A DNA stretch of 64,000 nucleotides from Arcticibacterium sp047623945 (lineage in GTDB: Bacteria > Bacteroidota > Bacteroidia > Cytophagales > Spirosomataceae): positions 16,444 to 80,443 of the forward strand of contig JBLHOT010000009.1 of assembly GCA_047623945.1 (NCBI GenBank). Direction: 5' to 3'. How positions within the stretch are numbered: the first letter of the stretch is position 1; each line of letters begins with the position of its first letter. The notes beneath the pieces are model-generated. The model had not been told where the DNA came from and ran no database searches. It saw only the letters and a list, made by a program, of their open reading frames with translations. The translations under genes were made by a program, and so were the position numbers. This document shows, piece by piece, positions 55,405 through 64,000 of this stretch.

Positions 55405-56668
55405 AGTATCCATACCATTCCTCCCACCATTTTTGGAGGTTCTTCCTAATATCATTTTCCCTAGGATTGTTGCTAGGCTCATAAAATTTATGCCCTTTTA
55501 AATCATCTGGCAAGAAATTTTGCTTTACAAAGTTCCCCTCATAGCTATGGGCGTACTTATAGGTTTTACCATAACCAATTTCCTTCATCAGCTTTGTAGG
55601 TGCATTTCTTAAATCTAAAGGAACTGGCAAATGTGTCGTTTTCTCCGCCAAAGCTATGGCTTTATCTATTGCTGCATAAGAAGCATTTGATTTTGGTGAA
55701 GTGGCTAGATAAATAACAGTTTGAGAAAGTATAATTCTTCCTTCAGGGTACCCAATTTTCTTAACTGCATCCATACAGGCATTTGCCATAATAATGGCTG
55801 TTGGATTAGCATTCCCGATATCCTCGGAAGCCAAAATCAACATTCTTCTAGCTATAAAATTGGGATCCTCACCTGCCACCAGCATCCGTGCCAACCAATA
55901 CAGAGCTGCATTGGGGTCAGAACCCCGCATAGACTTAATGAAAGCAGAAATGATATCATAGTGCTGCTCGCCAGACTTATCATATCTGGCGATGTTCCTC
56001 TGCACCACCTCCTCTACCAACTCATCCTTTACCACAATTTCCTTAGCTCCAAACTGGCTATTAACCACCATTTCTAAAAGGTTCAAAAGCTTTCTTCCGT
56101 CCCCTCCCGAAATTCTATATAGAGAGTCAGTTGATTCTACCTTAAATTTAAGCTCCTTAAGTAGTCCGTCTTTTTCAATTGCTCTAAGAAAGATTCCTTC
56201 TAATTCCTTTTTCCCAAAGGCTTCCAAAACATATACCTGACATCTAGAAAGCAAAGCTGAATTGACCTCAAACGATGGATTTTCTGTGGTAGCACCTATG
56301 AGCGTCACCTTTCCTTTCTCCACAGCACCTAAAAGGGTGTCTTGCTGCGATTTATTAAATCGATGAATTTCATCAATAAATAAAATAGGAGGGAATAATC
56401 CAGATGGCTTTTTTAATATCTCACGTAGGTCTTTTACACCTGAGCTAATTGCAGAAAGAGAGAAAAATTGTCTTTTGGTGAGTTCGGCTAGCATAAGTGA
56501 CAGGGTGGTTTTACCTACTCCAGGAGGCCCCCAAAGTATCATAGAGGGCACTAAATTAGCCTCTAAAGCTTTTCTTAAGGGTTTTCCTTTTCCAAGAATA
56601 TGCTCTTGGCCAATGTACTCATCTAAATTTCTAGGGCGGAGCCTTTCGGCCAATGGCATGTGCTGCAT
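55403..56668 (-). CDS. rarA: Replication-associated recombination protein RarA (MgsA-type AAA+ ATPase)
   Basis: A 421-residue AAA+ protein: MPLAERLRPRNLDEYIGQEHILG at the N-terminus in parts, Walker A GPPGVGKTT (about 47-55), Walker B FIDEIHRFNKSQQD, sensor 1 TTENPSFEV, arginine-finger region LLSRCQVY and the C-terminal tetramer domain (ISAFIKSMRGSDPNAALYWLARML in parts). RarA acts at stalled replication forks. An alternative ATG three codons downstream (56659) matches the conserved start slightly better. Confidence 0.95.
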   Translation of the reverse strand: MQHMPLAERLRPRNLDEYIGQEHILGKGKPLRKALEANLVPSMILWGPPGVGKTTLSLMLAELTKRQFFSLSAISSGVKDLREILKKPSGLFPPILFIDEIHRFNKSQQDTLLGAVEKGKVTLIGATTENPSFEVNSALLSRCQVYVLEAFGKKELEGIFLRAIEKDGLLKELKFKVESTDSLYRISGGDGRKLLNLLEMVVNSQFGAKEIVVKDELVEEVVQRNIARYDKSGEQHYDIISAFIKSMRGSDPNAALYWLARMLVAGEDPNFIARRMLILASEDIGNANPTAIIMANACMDAVKKIGYPEGRIILSQTVIYLATSPKSNASYAAIDKAIALAEKTTHLPVPLDLRNAPTKLMKEIGYGKTYKYAHSYEGNFVKQNFLPDDLKGHKFYEPSNNPRENDIRKNLQKWWEEWYGY

Positions 56669-56804
56669 GCCGCAAAATTGGCCGCTTTATTCTCAAAATG
56701 AAAACTACTGGTTATCAATTTTTATTATTGCTAGAAACTAAGCTGTCCCATTTTTTCAAATAATAGTTATATTTAGGCTTTCAACACTTTTCAACTTCTC
56801 TAAA

Positions 56805-58466
56805 ATGGAAATTTCAAATAAAAAAACACTTCTAGATTATCTCTATCATTGGGAAAAAACTCGCCCAGACCAAGTTTACCTAAAGCAACCTTTTGGGGAC
56901 GCCACTATTGACACCACTTGGGGCGAAACCGCTGACCAAGTAAGGAGATTGGCAAATTTTATTAGGTCGCAGAATCTTCCTGAAAAGAGTAATATCGGAA
57001 TAGTTTCCAAAAACTGTGCAGAATGGCTTATCTCAGATCTGGCCATTATGATGTCTGGGCATGTTTCCGTACCATTTTATCCAACGCTTACATCCGACCA
57101 AATCAACCAAGTACTTTCTCATAGCGGCTGTAACTGGCTATTTGTAGGAAAACTAGATGACTGGGAGGCTATGAAACCAGGAATCTCAAAAGACATTAAT
57201 TGTATTTCTTTCCCAAGGTATAATCCTGATAAAGGACATCATCAGTGGGATACTATTCTTAAGGAGACAGAGCGTCTAGAAGAGAATTACTATCCAAGTT
57301 TAGACGATTTGTTAACCATCATTTATACCTCAGGTACTACAGGAAACCCAAAGGGAGTAATGATGCAGTATAAGACCATGTCTGAAAGTATTTACAGTAC
57401 GCGTCATCTTACTAAATTAAACGTACCCAATATCCGATTCTTCTCTTACCTTCCACTTTCTCACATTGCAGAAAGAAACCTAGTAGAGGCGGGAAGTGTA
57501 TTCTCTGGAGGTACTGTTTATTTTGCGGACACCTTAGCGTCTTTTGCCGATAATCTAAGAGCGGCTAGTCCTACTCACTTTTTAGCAGTTCCTAGAATCT
57601 GGACGAAGTTCCAATTAGGCGTTTTAGCCAAAATGCCACAAAAGAAATTAAATCTTCTGATGAGTATCCCTTTTTTGGGAGGAATCATAAAGAAAAAACT
57701 AAAAGCTGGCCTTGGACTTTCAGATGCCATCTTTATTCTTACAGGAGCAGCACCAATGCCCGCTTCTCTTATAAAGTGGTATAGAAAAATCGGAATCATA
57801 ATCCAAGAGGCTTATGGCATGACCGAAAATAACGGAGCCGTAAGTATGATGCCAAAAGACAATATCAAAGACGGTACAGTGGGTCAAATTTACCCAGGAA
57901 TGGAAGTTAAGATTATTCCTGAAAATGGTGAGATATTGACACGCTCTAAGTGGAACATGCTAGGCTATTACAAAGACCCAGACATTACAGCGGCTACCTT
58001 AGATAGTGATTCATGGATTCATACAGGTGATGTAGGTGAGCTAGACAGTGAAAACTTCTTAAAAATCACAGGTCGTGTGAAAGAAATGTACAAAACCTCC
58101 AAAGGAGAGTACATTGCTCCAGCTCAGATAGAGTTTGGTTTTGCAGATAATGACATGATTGATCAGGTTTGTGTGGTTGGCCAAAGCCTTCCACAGCCGA
58201 TTGCTCTGGTTGTATTATCCGAGATTGGCCTAAAAGCGTCCAATGAAGAGGTAGTGGCCACTTTAACTGCAAATTTAAAAGCCCTTAACCCTACTTTAAA
58301 ACCCTACGAGCGTATTAATAAGATGGTGGTGCTAAAAGACGAGTGGAATGTAGAAAACAATTGTTTAACACCAACTCTTAAAATCAAGCGACTAATTATC
58401 GAAAAGAAATTTGCATCTCAGTTTGAGCCGTGGTTTGAAACCAAGGGCTCTGTCATTTGGGAGTAA
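56805..58466 (+). CDS. AMP-binding long-chain acyl-CoA synthetase-like protein
   Basis: A 553-residue adenylate-forming enzyme. Motifs include TIIYTSGTTGNPKGVM (A3), LPLSHIAERN, EAYGMTENNGA (A5), SWIHTGDVGELDSENFLKITGR (A7-A8) and a C-terminal TLKIKRLIIEKKF in place of the usual A10 lysine motif. It is closest in style to FadD15/FACL family enzymes that activate long-chain fatty acids to acyl-CoA. The next gene begins 39 bp downstream. Confidence 0.9.
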   Translation: MEISNKKTLLDYLYHWEKTRPDQVYLKQPFGDATIDTTWGETADQVRRLANFIRSQNLPEKSNIGIVSKNCAEWLISDLAIMMSGHVSVPFYPTLTSDQINQVLSHSGCNWLFVGKLDDWEAMKPGISKDINCISFPRYNPDKGHHQWDTILKETERLEENYYPSLDDLLTIIYTSGTTGNPKGVMMQYKTMSESIYSTRHLTKLNVPNIRFFSYLPLSHIAERNLVEAGSVFSGGTVYFADTLASFADNLRAASPTHFLAVPRIWTKFQLGVLAKMPQKKLNLLMSIPFLGGIIKKKLKAGLGLSDAIFILTGAAPMPASLIKWYRKIGIIIQEAYGMTENNGAVSMMPKDNIKDGTVGQIYPGMEVKIIPENGEILTRSKWNMLGYYKDPDITAATLDSDSWIHTGDVGELDSENFLKITGRVKEMYKTSKGEYIAPAQIEFGFADNDMIDQVCVVGQSLPQPIALVVLSEIGLKASNEEVVATLTANLKALNPTLKPYERINKMVVLKDEWNVENNCLTPTLKIKRLIIEKKFASQFEPWFETKGSVIWE

Positions 58467-58505
58467 GTATTGTATTTTCAACATTTTAAGCTTTATAAAA
58501 CATTG

Positions 58506-61500
58506 ATGAATTTATTCCGTAAAACACTGGCTACCTTCCTTGTGATGGTAGTCGGTTTGAATTTTGCCTATTCGCAAAACAAAAAAGTCCTTATTTTTTC
58601 AAAGACTGCTGGCTATAGACATAGCTCTATTGAAGCCGGTCAGGCCTTTTTTAAAAAGATTGCCCCTGAGGTGAATTTAGACTTCACCTTCTCTGAAGAT
58701 GCAACTGTAATAGACGAAGAAAATTTAAAACAATTTAGTGCGGTAGTTTTCTTAAACACCACTGGAGACATTTTAGACGATCGTCAGCAGGCCGATTTTG
58801 AAAGATACATCCAAGCTGGTGGTGGATTTATGGGAATTCATGCAGCCGCGGATACTGAATATGGCTGGCCTTGGTATAATAAACTAGTAGGTGCTTGGTT
58901 TGCCTCTCACCCCGGTGGTTCTGTCTCTAATATTCAAGACGGAAAAATGACAGTTCATGACCAAACCCACCCAGCTACCAAACATCTTCCAAGTACATTT
59001 ACTAGAGATGACGAATTCTATGATTTCAAGTCTGTACAAAAGGATGCCATTAAGGTTCTAATTAGTGTGGATGAGAACTCCTACCAACAAGGTAAAATGG
59101 GCGACTGGCATCCAATGGCATGGTTCCAAGATTTTGATGGAGGAAAGATGTTTTACACCAATTTCGGTCATGTAGAGTCCACTTTTGGGGAAGATGCCAA
59201 TATGCAAAAACACTTATCAGAAGGACTTAAGTCTGTATTGGCGGATGGTCTGGATTATTCAAGATCCCACAGCATAAGAGCTCCTGAAGAGAATAGATTT
59301 GTACAAACCGTATTGGCGAGCAACCTTAATGAACCTACGGAATTAGCTGCCATGCCAAATGGTAAAGTGATTTTGGTAGAAAGAAGAGGAGATGTAAAAG
59401 TTTGGATTCCAGCAAAAGAGGAATTCAAAACGGTAGCATCTTTAGATGTTTTTAGCGAGTATGAGTACGGCCTAATGGGGGTTGGACTTGACCCTAACTT
59501 TAGTAGAAATAACTGGGTATATGTTTACTACACCCCAAACACTGACGCCCACAACGAGCAGTATCTTTCAAGGTTTACTTATAATCAAGACAAAGATGAA
59601 CTCGATATGAGTTCGGAAAAGGTTATGCTCAAAGTAGGCGTAAAAGGAGATGGCTGCTGCCATACCGGAGGCTCTATAGACTGGGACTCCAAAGGAAACC
59701 TTTTCCTGTCAACAGGTGATGACACCAATCCTTTCGCGTCAGATGGTTTTGGCCCAATTGACTTTAGAGAAGACAGAGCAGGTTGGGATGCCTTAAGTTC
59801 TGCTGGAAACACCAATGACCTAAGAGGTAAAATATTAAGAATTAAACCTACTAGAGATGGCTCTTACATTATTCCTCAAGGAAACTTATATGCTGAGGGC
59901 ATTCCAAACACGAGACCTGAGATATTCGTTATGGGCTGCAGAAACCCTTATAGAATAGCAGTAGATAAAAGAACGGATTACCTCTATTGGGGTGATGTGG
60001 GTCCAGATGCAGGAAAAACCAAAGAAGACAGAGGTTCTGAAGGTTTGGTAGAATTTAATCAAGCTAAAGAACCAGGTTTTTATGGCTGGCCTGTCATTGT
60101 AGGAAACAATAGACCTTACAATAGGTATAACTTTGAAACGAAGGAATCTGGTGAAAAATATAGTGTATTTAAACCCGTGAATGATTCTCCGCATAATACT
60201 GGACTTAAAATGCTTCCTCCTGCCAGAGAACCACTTCTCTATTATGGCTATGGCGTTTCAGAAGAGCATCCTTTAGTGGGTCAAGGCGGATGTAATCCAA
60301 TGGCCGGACCTATCTATTATTCAGAAGACTACTCAGACAATGAGAATAAGTTCCCCTCTTATTTTGACGGAAAGTTTTTTGCGTTTGAGTGGATGCGTGG
60401 CTGGATTATGGCTATCACTATGGATGAAAACGGAAAGTACCGTAGCATGGAGAAATTTATGCCGAGTACCAGCTTCGACCATCCGATGGACATTACTTTT
60501 AGCAAAGATGGCATCATGTATCTGCTAGAGTACGGCCCTAAGTGGTCTTCTCAAAATGAGGAGGCTACACTGTCTAGAATTCAATACAATGCTCACAATC
60601 GTCCTCCTGTAGCTAAACTTGCAGTAAATAAAGCAGTAGGCAAAGCTCCACTAAAAGCTACCTTCACATCTGAAGGAACCATAGACTACGACGGTGATGA
60701 GTTGACATATACTTGGGATTTTGATGGCGGAGCCAAAAACAGTATGGAACAAAACCCTACCGCTACGTTCAAAAAACCTGGGATTTATAATGTAAGTCTA
60801 GAGGTAAAAGATGCTTTAGGAAACAAAGGCAAAAAAAGCCTGATTGTAAAAGTTGGCAACGAGGTTCCTGAATTGGAAATTACGGTAAATGGAAACCAAA
60901 GCTTTTATTTGGGAGAGGAAAACATTGCTTATAACGTAGCCGTAAAAGACAGCGAAGATGGCGTGATTGGCAAAGGCATCAAAAGTGAGGACGTGGTAGT
61001 AAGTATTGACTATCTGGAAGGCTATGATAAAAATGCCGTGGCTATTGGCCACCAAAGAAACATAGCCAACGCCAGTGGTCGTAAATTAATAGATAAAAGC
61101 GACTGTAAAGCTTGCCATCAAATGGCTTCAAAATCTATAGGACCTAATTTCAAAGAAATTGCTACGAAGTACCCGAAAACAAGAAGAAACATTGCCGACC
61201 TAGCCGACAAAATCATTGAAGGTGGTGGTGGCGTTTGGGGAGAAACAGCTATGGCAGCACACCCATCACTAGAAAATGATGATGTGCAGTCTATGGTAAG
61301 ATATATACTGTCTGTAAATGACGAAAAAGCTTCCTTACCTTCTGTGGGTACCTATACTGCCAAAGATCATGAAGGTAAAAAGTCGGGAGCATATGTAATC
61401 CAAGCTACTTATGAAGATAGAGGAGGCAAAGTAGTAGGCCCACAAAGTGGTTCTGCTACCAGAGTTTTAAGAAGTGCTTTGATACCAGCCACGGCCTTTG

Positions 61501-61853
61501 ATAAAAACCTCGGTACCATGAATTTTAATGTACCAAACGTGGGCGAAATAGTGGTGGCTTCTAACAAAACATGGATCATGTTTGAAAAAATGGATCTTAC
61601 CGGCATTCAAAATGCTGAGATTGGAGCCTTTAGCATGAAAGGACAAACTGCTGGTGGTACGGCCGAATTTAGATTAGGAAGCCCAGAAGGGAAAGTTATT
61701 GGTAGCGTAGTTGTTCCAGAATCTAGTATGGCTCCATTGAAAATGAGTTTTGATGGAAAGTTAGGTGTAAGTGACTTGTACATCACTTTCAAAAATGACG
61801 CAATTGAAGGAAAACCACTCTTTGGATTTAAGACGATTGAGTTTAAGAAATAA
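58506..61853 (+). CDS. Exported multidomain protein: ThuA, PQQ-type sugar dehydrogenase, PKD, cytochrome c, CBM6-like
   Basis: The ATG at 58506 gives a signal peptide (MNLFRKTLATFLVMVVGLNFAYSQ). The 1115-residue protein joins a ThuA domain (about 28-230: VLIFSKTAGYRHSSIEAGQ, GFMGIHAAADTE), a six-bladed glucose/sorbosone dehydrogenase-like propeller (about 255-650), a PKD domain (about 690-780, YTWDFDGG), a cytochrome c domain with C867-K-A-C-H871, and a C-terminal carbohydrate-binding module. It likely oxidises a sugar in the periplasm and passes electrons through its own heme. The heme needs the cytochrome maturation pathway. Confidence 0.92.
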   Translation: MNLFRKTLATFLVMVVGLNFAYSQNKKVLIFSKTAGYRHSSIEAGQAFFKKIAPEVNLDFTFSEDATVIDEENLKQFSAVVFLNTTGDILDDRQQADFERYIQAGGGFMGIHAAADTEYGWPWYNKLVGAWFASHPGGSVSNIQDGKMTVHDQTHPATKHLPSTFTRDDEFYDFKSVQKDAIKVLISVDENSYQQGKMGDWHPMAWFQDFDGGKMFYTNFGHVESTFGEDANMQKHLSEGLKSVLADGLDYSRSHSIRAPEENRFVQTVLASNLNEPTELAAMPNGKVILVERRGDVKVWIPAKEEFKTVASLDVFSEYEYGLMGVGLDPNFSRNNWVYVYYTPNTDAHNEQYLSRFTYNQDKDELDMSSEKVMLKVGVKGDGCCHTGGSIDWDSKGNLFLSTGDDTNPFASDGFGPIDFREDRAGWDALSSAGNTNDLRGKILRIKPTRDGSYIIPQGNLYAEGIPNTRPEIFVMGCRNPYRIAVDKRTDYLYWGDVGPDAGKTKEDRGSEGLVEFNQAKEPGFYGWPVIVGNNRPYNRYNFETKESGEKYSVFKPVNDSPHNTGLKMLPPAREPLLYYGYGVSEEHPLVGQGGCNPMAGPIYYSEDYSDNENKFPSYFDGKFFAFEWMRGWIMAITMDENGKYRSMEKFMPSTSFDHPMDITFSKDGIMYLLEYGPKWSSQNEEATLSRIQYNAHNRPPVAKLAVNKAVGKAPLKATFTSEGTIDYDGDELTYTWDFDGGAKNSMEQNPTATFKKPGIYNVSLEVKDALGNKGKKSLIVKVGNEVPELEITVNGNQSFYLGEENIAYNVAVKDSEDGVIGKGIKSEDVVVSIDYLEGYDKNAVAIGHQRNIANASGRKLIDKSDCKACHQMASKSIGPNFKEIATKYPKTRRNIADLADKIIEGGGGVWGETAMAAHPSLENDDVQSMVRYILSVNDEKASLPSVGTYTAKDHEGKKSGAYVIQATYEDRGGKVVGPQSGSATRVLRSALIPATAFDKNLGTMNFNVPNVGEIVVASNKTWIMFEKMDLTGIQNAEIGAFSMKGQTAGGTAEFRLGSPEGKVIGSVVVPESSMAPLKMSFDGKLGVSDLYITFKNDAIEGKPLFGFKTIEFKK

Positions 61854-61877
61854 AGAAAAAACATTCTTAATCTAATC

Positions 61878-61912
61878 AAAAGCGGCTTTCAATATTGAAG
61901 GCCGCTTTTTTT
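61878..61912 (+). terminator. Intrinsic terminator after the multidomain dehydrogenase gene
   Basis: A long stem of up to 16 bp with one G.U pair (61878-61893 with 61894-61909; the centre must open as a loop) ends in seven T. A strong terminator. Confidence 0.85.
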
Positions 61913-61979
61913 GTCTTTCTCCTCCAATCTTTTGTCCTCTAAAGAACCGAAAACTTGTCTTAGCTTTTAAAACTCTTTA

Positions 61980-61994
61980 AATTGTGTCACAATT
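61980..61994 (+). promoter_or_regulatory. 15-bp palindrome upstream of the 2Fe-2S subunit gene
   Basis: AATTGTGTCACAATT has perfect 7-bp arms around one base and lies 24 bp before the ATG at 62019. Its position suits a repressor operator. The regulator is unknown; half-sites are too close for a classical CRP site. Confidence 0.4.
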
Positions 61995-62018
61995 ATCTTC
62001 AATCTATCATAAAACCTT

Positions 62019-62477
62019 ATGGCAACAATTAAGCTTAAAATCAATGGCAAGACGCAGCAGACGGACATTGACCCAAACACTCCTCTGCTTTGGTACCTTA
62101 GAGAACATGTAGATTTAGTGGGAACTAAATATGGCTGTGGTATAGCCCAGTGTGGTGCATGCACAGTACATATGAATGGAAGTCCCATTCGCTCCTGCGT
62201 TATGCCTATTTCCGCTGTGGAAGGAACAGAAATCACAACCATAGAAGGACTCTCAGAAAATGGTGACCACCCAGTCCAGGAAGCCTGGAAAGCTCTGGAC
62301 GTTCCTCAATGTGGGTATTGTCAGGCGGGCCAAATGATGACGGCCAGTGCTTTGTTAAAAGAGAACAATAAACCTACCGATGAGGAAATAGAAGCCACTA
62401 TGTCAACGCACATATGCAGATGTGGCACCTATCATCGAATTAAGGAAGCAGTTAAACTGGCCGGGGAGAAAATGTAG
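62019..62477 (+). CDS. 2Fe-2S subunit of a molybdenum hydroxylase (IorA-like)
   Basis: A 152-residue ferredoxin-like protein with the first cluster KYGCGIAQCGACTVHMNG and the second CGYCQAGQMM ... HICRCGTYHRI in the C-terminal helical domain. It corresponds to the small subunit of isoquinoline 1-oxidoreductase or other xanthine-dehydrogenase-family hydroxylases and passes electrons from the Mo centre. The large subunit gene follows 139 bp downstream on the same strand. Confidence 0.94.
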   Translation: MATIKLKINGKTQQTDIDPNTPLLWYLREHVDLVGTKYGCGIAQCGACTVHMNGSPIRSCVMPISAVEGTEITTIEGLSENGDHPVQEAWKALDVPQCGYCQAGQMMTASALLKENNKPTDEEIEATMSTHICRCGTYHRIKEAVKLAGEKM

Positions 62478-62530
62478 CTTCGAGAGCCTCAGCTACCGCT
62501 TCGGTGGACTGGTGATAGATGTCAGGTGTT

Positions 62531-62570
62531 GGATGTTTTTCTAACATCGAAAAACGAACATCGAACATCC
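62531..62570 (+). repeat. AACATCGAA-type intergenic repeats with terminal inverted arms
   Basis: The sequence has GGATGTT (62531-62537) facing AACATCC (62564-62570), with repeated AACATCGAA elements between. AACATCGAAC-like repeats are, from general familiarity, frequent between Bacteroidota genes. It lies between the two subunit genes, next to a second small hairpin around 62490-62512. Confidence 0.45.
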
Positions 62571-62616
62571 TCCCGACAGCTAACAGGACTAATATCTCCC
62601 ATTTAAATCTAACAAA

Positions 62617-64000
62617 ATGAATAATAAAAATACAAGAAGAAATTTCCTTAAATCTGCCTCCCTTATTACTGGCGGATTGGTGATAGGATTCAATTCTATA
62701 AATAAAGCTGTGGCTGCTCAGGTGATTGACTCATCTACTCTGGCTCATGATTTCAATGCCTATTTGAGCATCTCTCCAAATGGAAAAATCACCATCTTTT
62801 CTCCGAATCCTGAGATAGGTCAGGGTATAAAAACAGCTTTCCCACTGATTGTGGCTGAAGAGCTTGATGTAGATTTCAAAAATGTACATGTAGAACAGGC
62901 TAATCTTTCTGACAAGTTTGACCGCCAACTCACAGGTGGAAGTGGAGCCATTAGACACTCCTGGGATAGGTTAAGAATTGCTGGAGCCACGGCCAGAGAA
63001 GTATTAAAGGCCGCTGCAGGCCAAAAATGGAACATCGCTATCTCTGATTTAAAAACAGAAAATGGTTTCGTTATTTCACCTAAAGGTGATAAAGCAGCAT
63101 ACGGTGATTTAGTAGAAGCAGCTTCTCTTCTCACTGCACCAGAGAATATAAAACTCAGAGACGCCAAAGAATATAAGCAGATAGGCCAATGGCATGCTGG
63201 AGTAGATAATGATGACCTGCTGGTTGGAAAACGATTATATGGCATTGACCTAAAAAAAGAAGGCATGGTGAATGCTCAAATTCAGCGTCCGCCTGCATTT
63301 GGCCAAAAACTGGTTTCTTTTGATGCCACAGAAGCATTGAAAATGCCCGGCATAACAGATGTCGTTTCCTTTGGTAATAAAGTGGCGATTGTGGGAAACA
63401 CTACTTGGGAAATTATGCAAGCTCGTAAAAAAGTAAACATCGTTTGGGCAAAAGATAGAGACCTAGAAAGTGATGAAGACCATCAAAGAATTTTCCAAAC
63501 CAACCTAGACGACCCTAATTCGGGTAAAGTCATGCGGAAGGATGGGAATCCAGAAAAAGCTTTTGAAGGAGCTCATAAAGTGGTAGAAAGAGAATTCCAA
63601 TGCCCATTTTTACCTCATAGCCCTATGGAGCCTATGAATTTTTACGCTAACGTTAAATCAGATGGTACCATAGAGTTAGCCGGACCTACCCAAACTCCGG
63701 GAAGAGCAGTTAGCTCTGTTTCCAGATTACTTGACGTTCCAGTAGAAAAGATATCCCTAGAATTGACTAAAATGGGTGGTGGTTTTGGAAGGAGACTGGA
63801 TGATGGTTATGCCTTAGAAGCAGCCGAACTTTCGAGCATCATCAAAAAACCTGTCAAAGTAACTTGGACTAAAGAAGACGATGTAACAGGCGGCTACTAT
63901 AGACCTGCCGTAAAATATAGATTTAAGGCTGGAATTGACAAAGATGGAAATGTAACAGCCTACTCATTAAAAGGTGTTGGCTTAAACACGGGCAACTGTA
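62617..64000 (+). CDS. Molybdopterin-binding large subunit of a molybdenum hydroxylase (IorB-like), Tat-exported, truncated by window end
   Basis: From the ATG at 62617, 461 complete codons are open to the window end. The N-terminus has a Tat signal (RRNFLKS, then a hydrophobic helix), so the folded cofactor-loaded enzyme is exported. Following segments match the aldehyde oxidase/xanthine dehydrogenase superfamily: ISPNGKITIFSPNPEIGQG, VEQANLSDKFDRQLTGGSG, KRLYGIDLKKEGMVNAQIQ and GGGFGRRLDDGYALEAAELS. It pairs with the upstream 2Fe-2S subunit. The substrate (N-heterocycle or aldehyde) is not determined. Confidence 0.92.
   Translation, partial: MNNKNTRRNFLKSASLITGGLVIGFNSINKAVAAQVIDSSTLAHDFNAYLSISPNGKITIFSPNPEIGQGIKTAFPLIVAEELDVDFKNVHVEQANLSDKFDRQLTGGSGAIRHSWDRLRIAGATAREVLKAAAGQKWNIAISDLKTENGFVISPKGDKAAYGDLVEAASLLTAPENIKLRDAKEYKQIGQWHAGVDNDDLLVGKRLYGIDLKKEGMVNAQIQRPPAFGQKLVSFDATEALKMPGITDVVSFGNKVAIVGNTTWEIMQARKKVNIVWAKDRDLESDEDHQRIFQTNLDDPNSGKVMRKDGNPEKAFEGAHKVVEREFQCPFLPHSPMEPMNFYANVKSDGTIELAGPTQTPGRAVSSVSRLLDVPVEKISLELTKMGGGFGRRLDDGYALEAAELSSIIKKPVKVTWTKEDDVTGGYYRPAVKYRFKAGIDKDGNVTAYSLKGVGLNTGNC

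Overview
The window looks like a chromosomal segment of a Bacteroidota bacterium, most likely of the order Cytophagales. The evidence is a SusC/SusD pair, GSCFA, DUF3109 and DUF1080 family genes, lipoproteins with short lipoboxes, Bacteroidota-type TAnnTTTG -7 promoter motifs, AT-rich coding sequence and weak Shine-Dalgarno sites. Most of it is ordinary core genome with a few catabolic or accessory stretches. I saw no phage, insertion sequence, CRISPR array, rRNA or tRNA.

Layout. 1-6.1 kb (minus strand): an outer-membrane uptake unit of SusC, SusD and an FG-GAP/ASPIC-type lipoprotein, with a terminator between SusD and the last gene. 6.3-7.2 kb: a DUF1080 lipoprotein. 7.2-10.4 kb: a cytochrome c maturation operon (CcmB, CcmC, a 59-residue CcmD-like protein, and a CcmE with CxxxY instead of HxxxY) followed by isochorismate synthase. 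10.6-17.2 kb: rpoN, a PAP2-like membrane protein, hemC, a cyclophilin, an RmlD-like reductase and an M1 peptidase. 17.3-27.7 kb: a stretch that looks catabolic, with a MarR regulator, a GntP permease, an amidohydrolase gene broken by two in-frame TAA codons, a sugar isomerase-like lipoprotein, a two-domain esterase, a RetSat/CrtI-like oxidoreductase, a sulfatase and a RidA protein.

28.2-43.4 kb: housekeeping genes. These are nadE, an EEP-family hydrolase, the rimP-nusA-infB operon with a terminator-like hairpin in its leader, an O-methyltransferase, a LysM lytic transglycosylase, DUF3109, an alkyltransferase-like protein, an Lrp regulator, a TPR protein, hpt and an orphan ABC ATPase. Three convergent gene pairs here overlap at their 3' ends. 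43.5-47.6 kb: a Nudix-fold NrtR-type regulator with a degenerate Nudix box, a gene-free gap with a perfect 15-bp inverted repeat, a DUF937-OmpA protein and a sugar-acid dehydratase. 47.7-56.7 kb: GSCFA, the Fe-S assembly proteins Mrp and NfuA-like, a long Ddl-like ligase, RNase H, TrmN6, a GT2 glycosyltransferase, a lipocalin-like lipoprotein and RarA. 56.8-64 kb: an acyl-CoA synthetase, a giant ThuA/PQQ-dehydrogenase/PKD/cytochrome c protein, and the start of a molybdenum hydroxylase operon (2Fe-2S subunit plus Tat-exported large subunit, cut by the window end).

I found no clearly new multi-gene system. The points most worth checking are the doubly interrupted amidohydrolase gene, the CxxxY CcmE, the rimP-operon leader hairpin, the possible sigma-54 promoter in front of rpoN, the gene-free 15-bp inverted repeat, and a small frameshifted reading frame at 27.8 kb.
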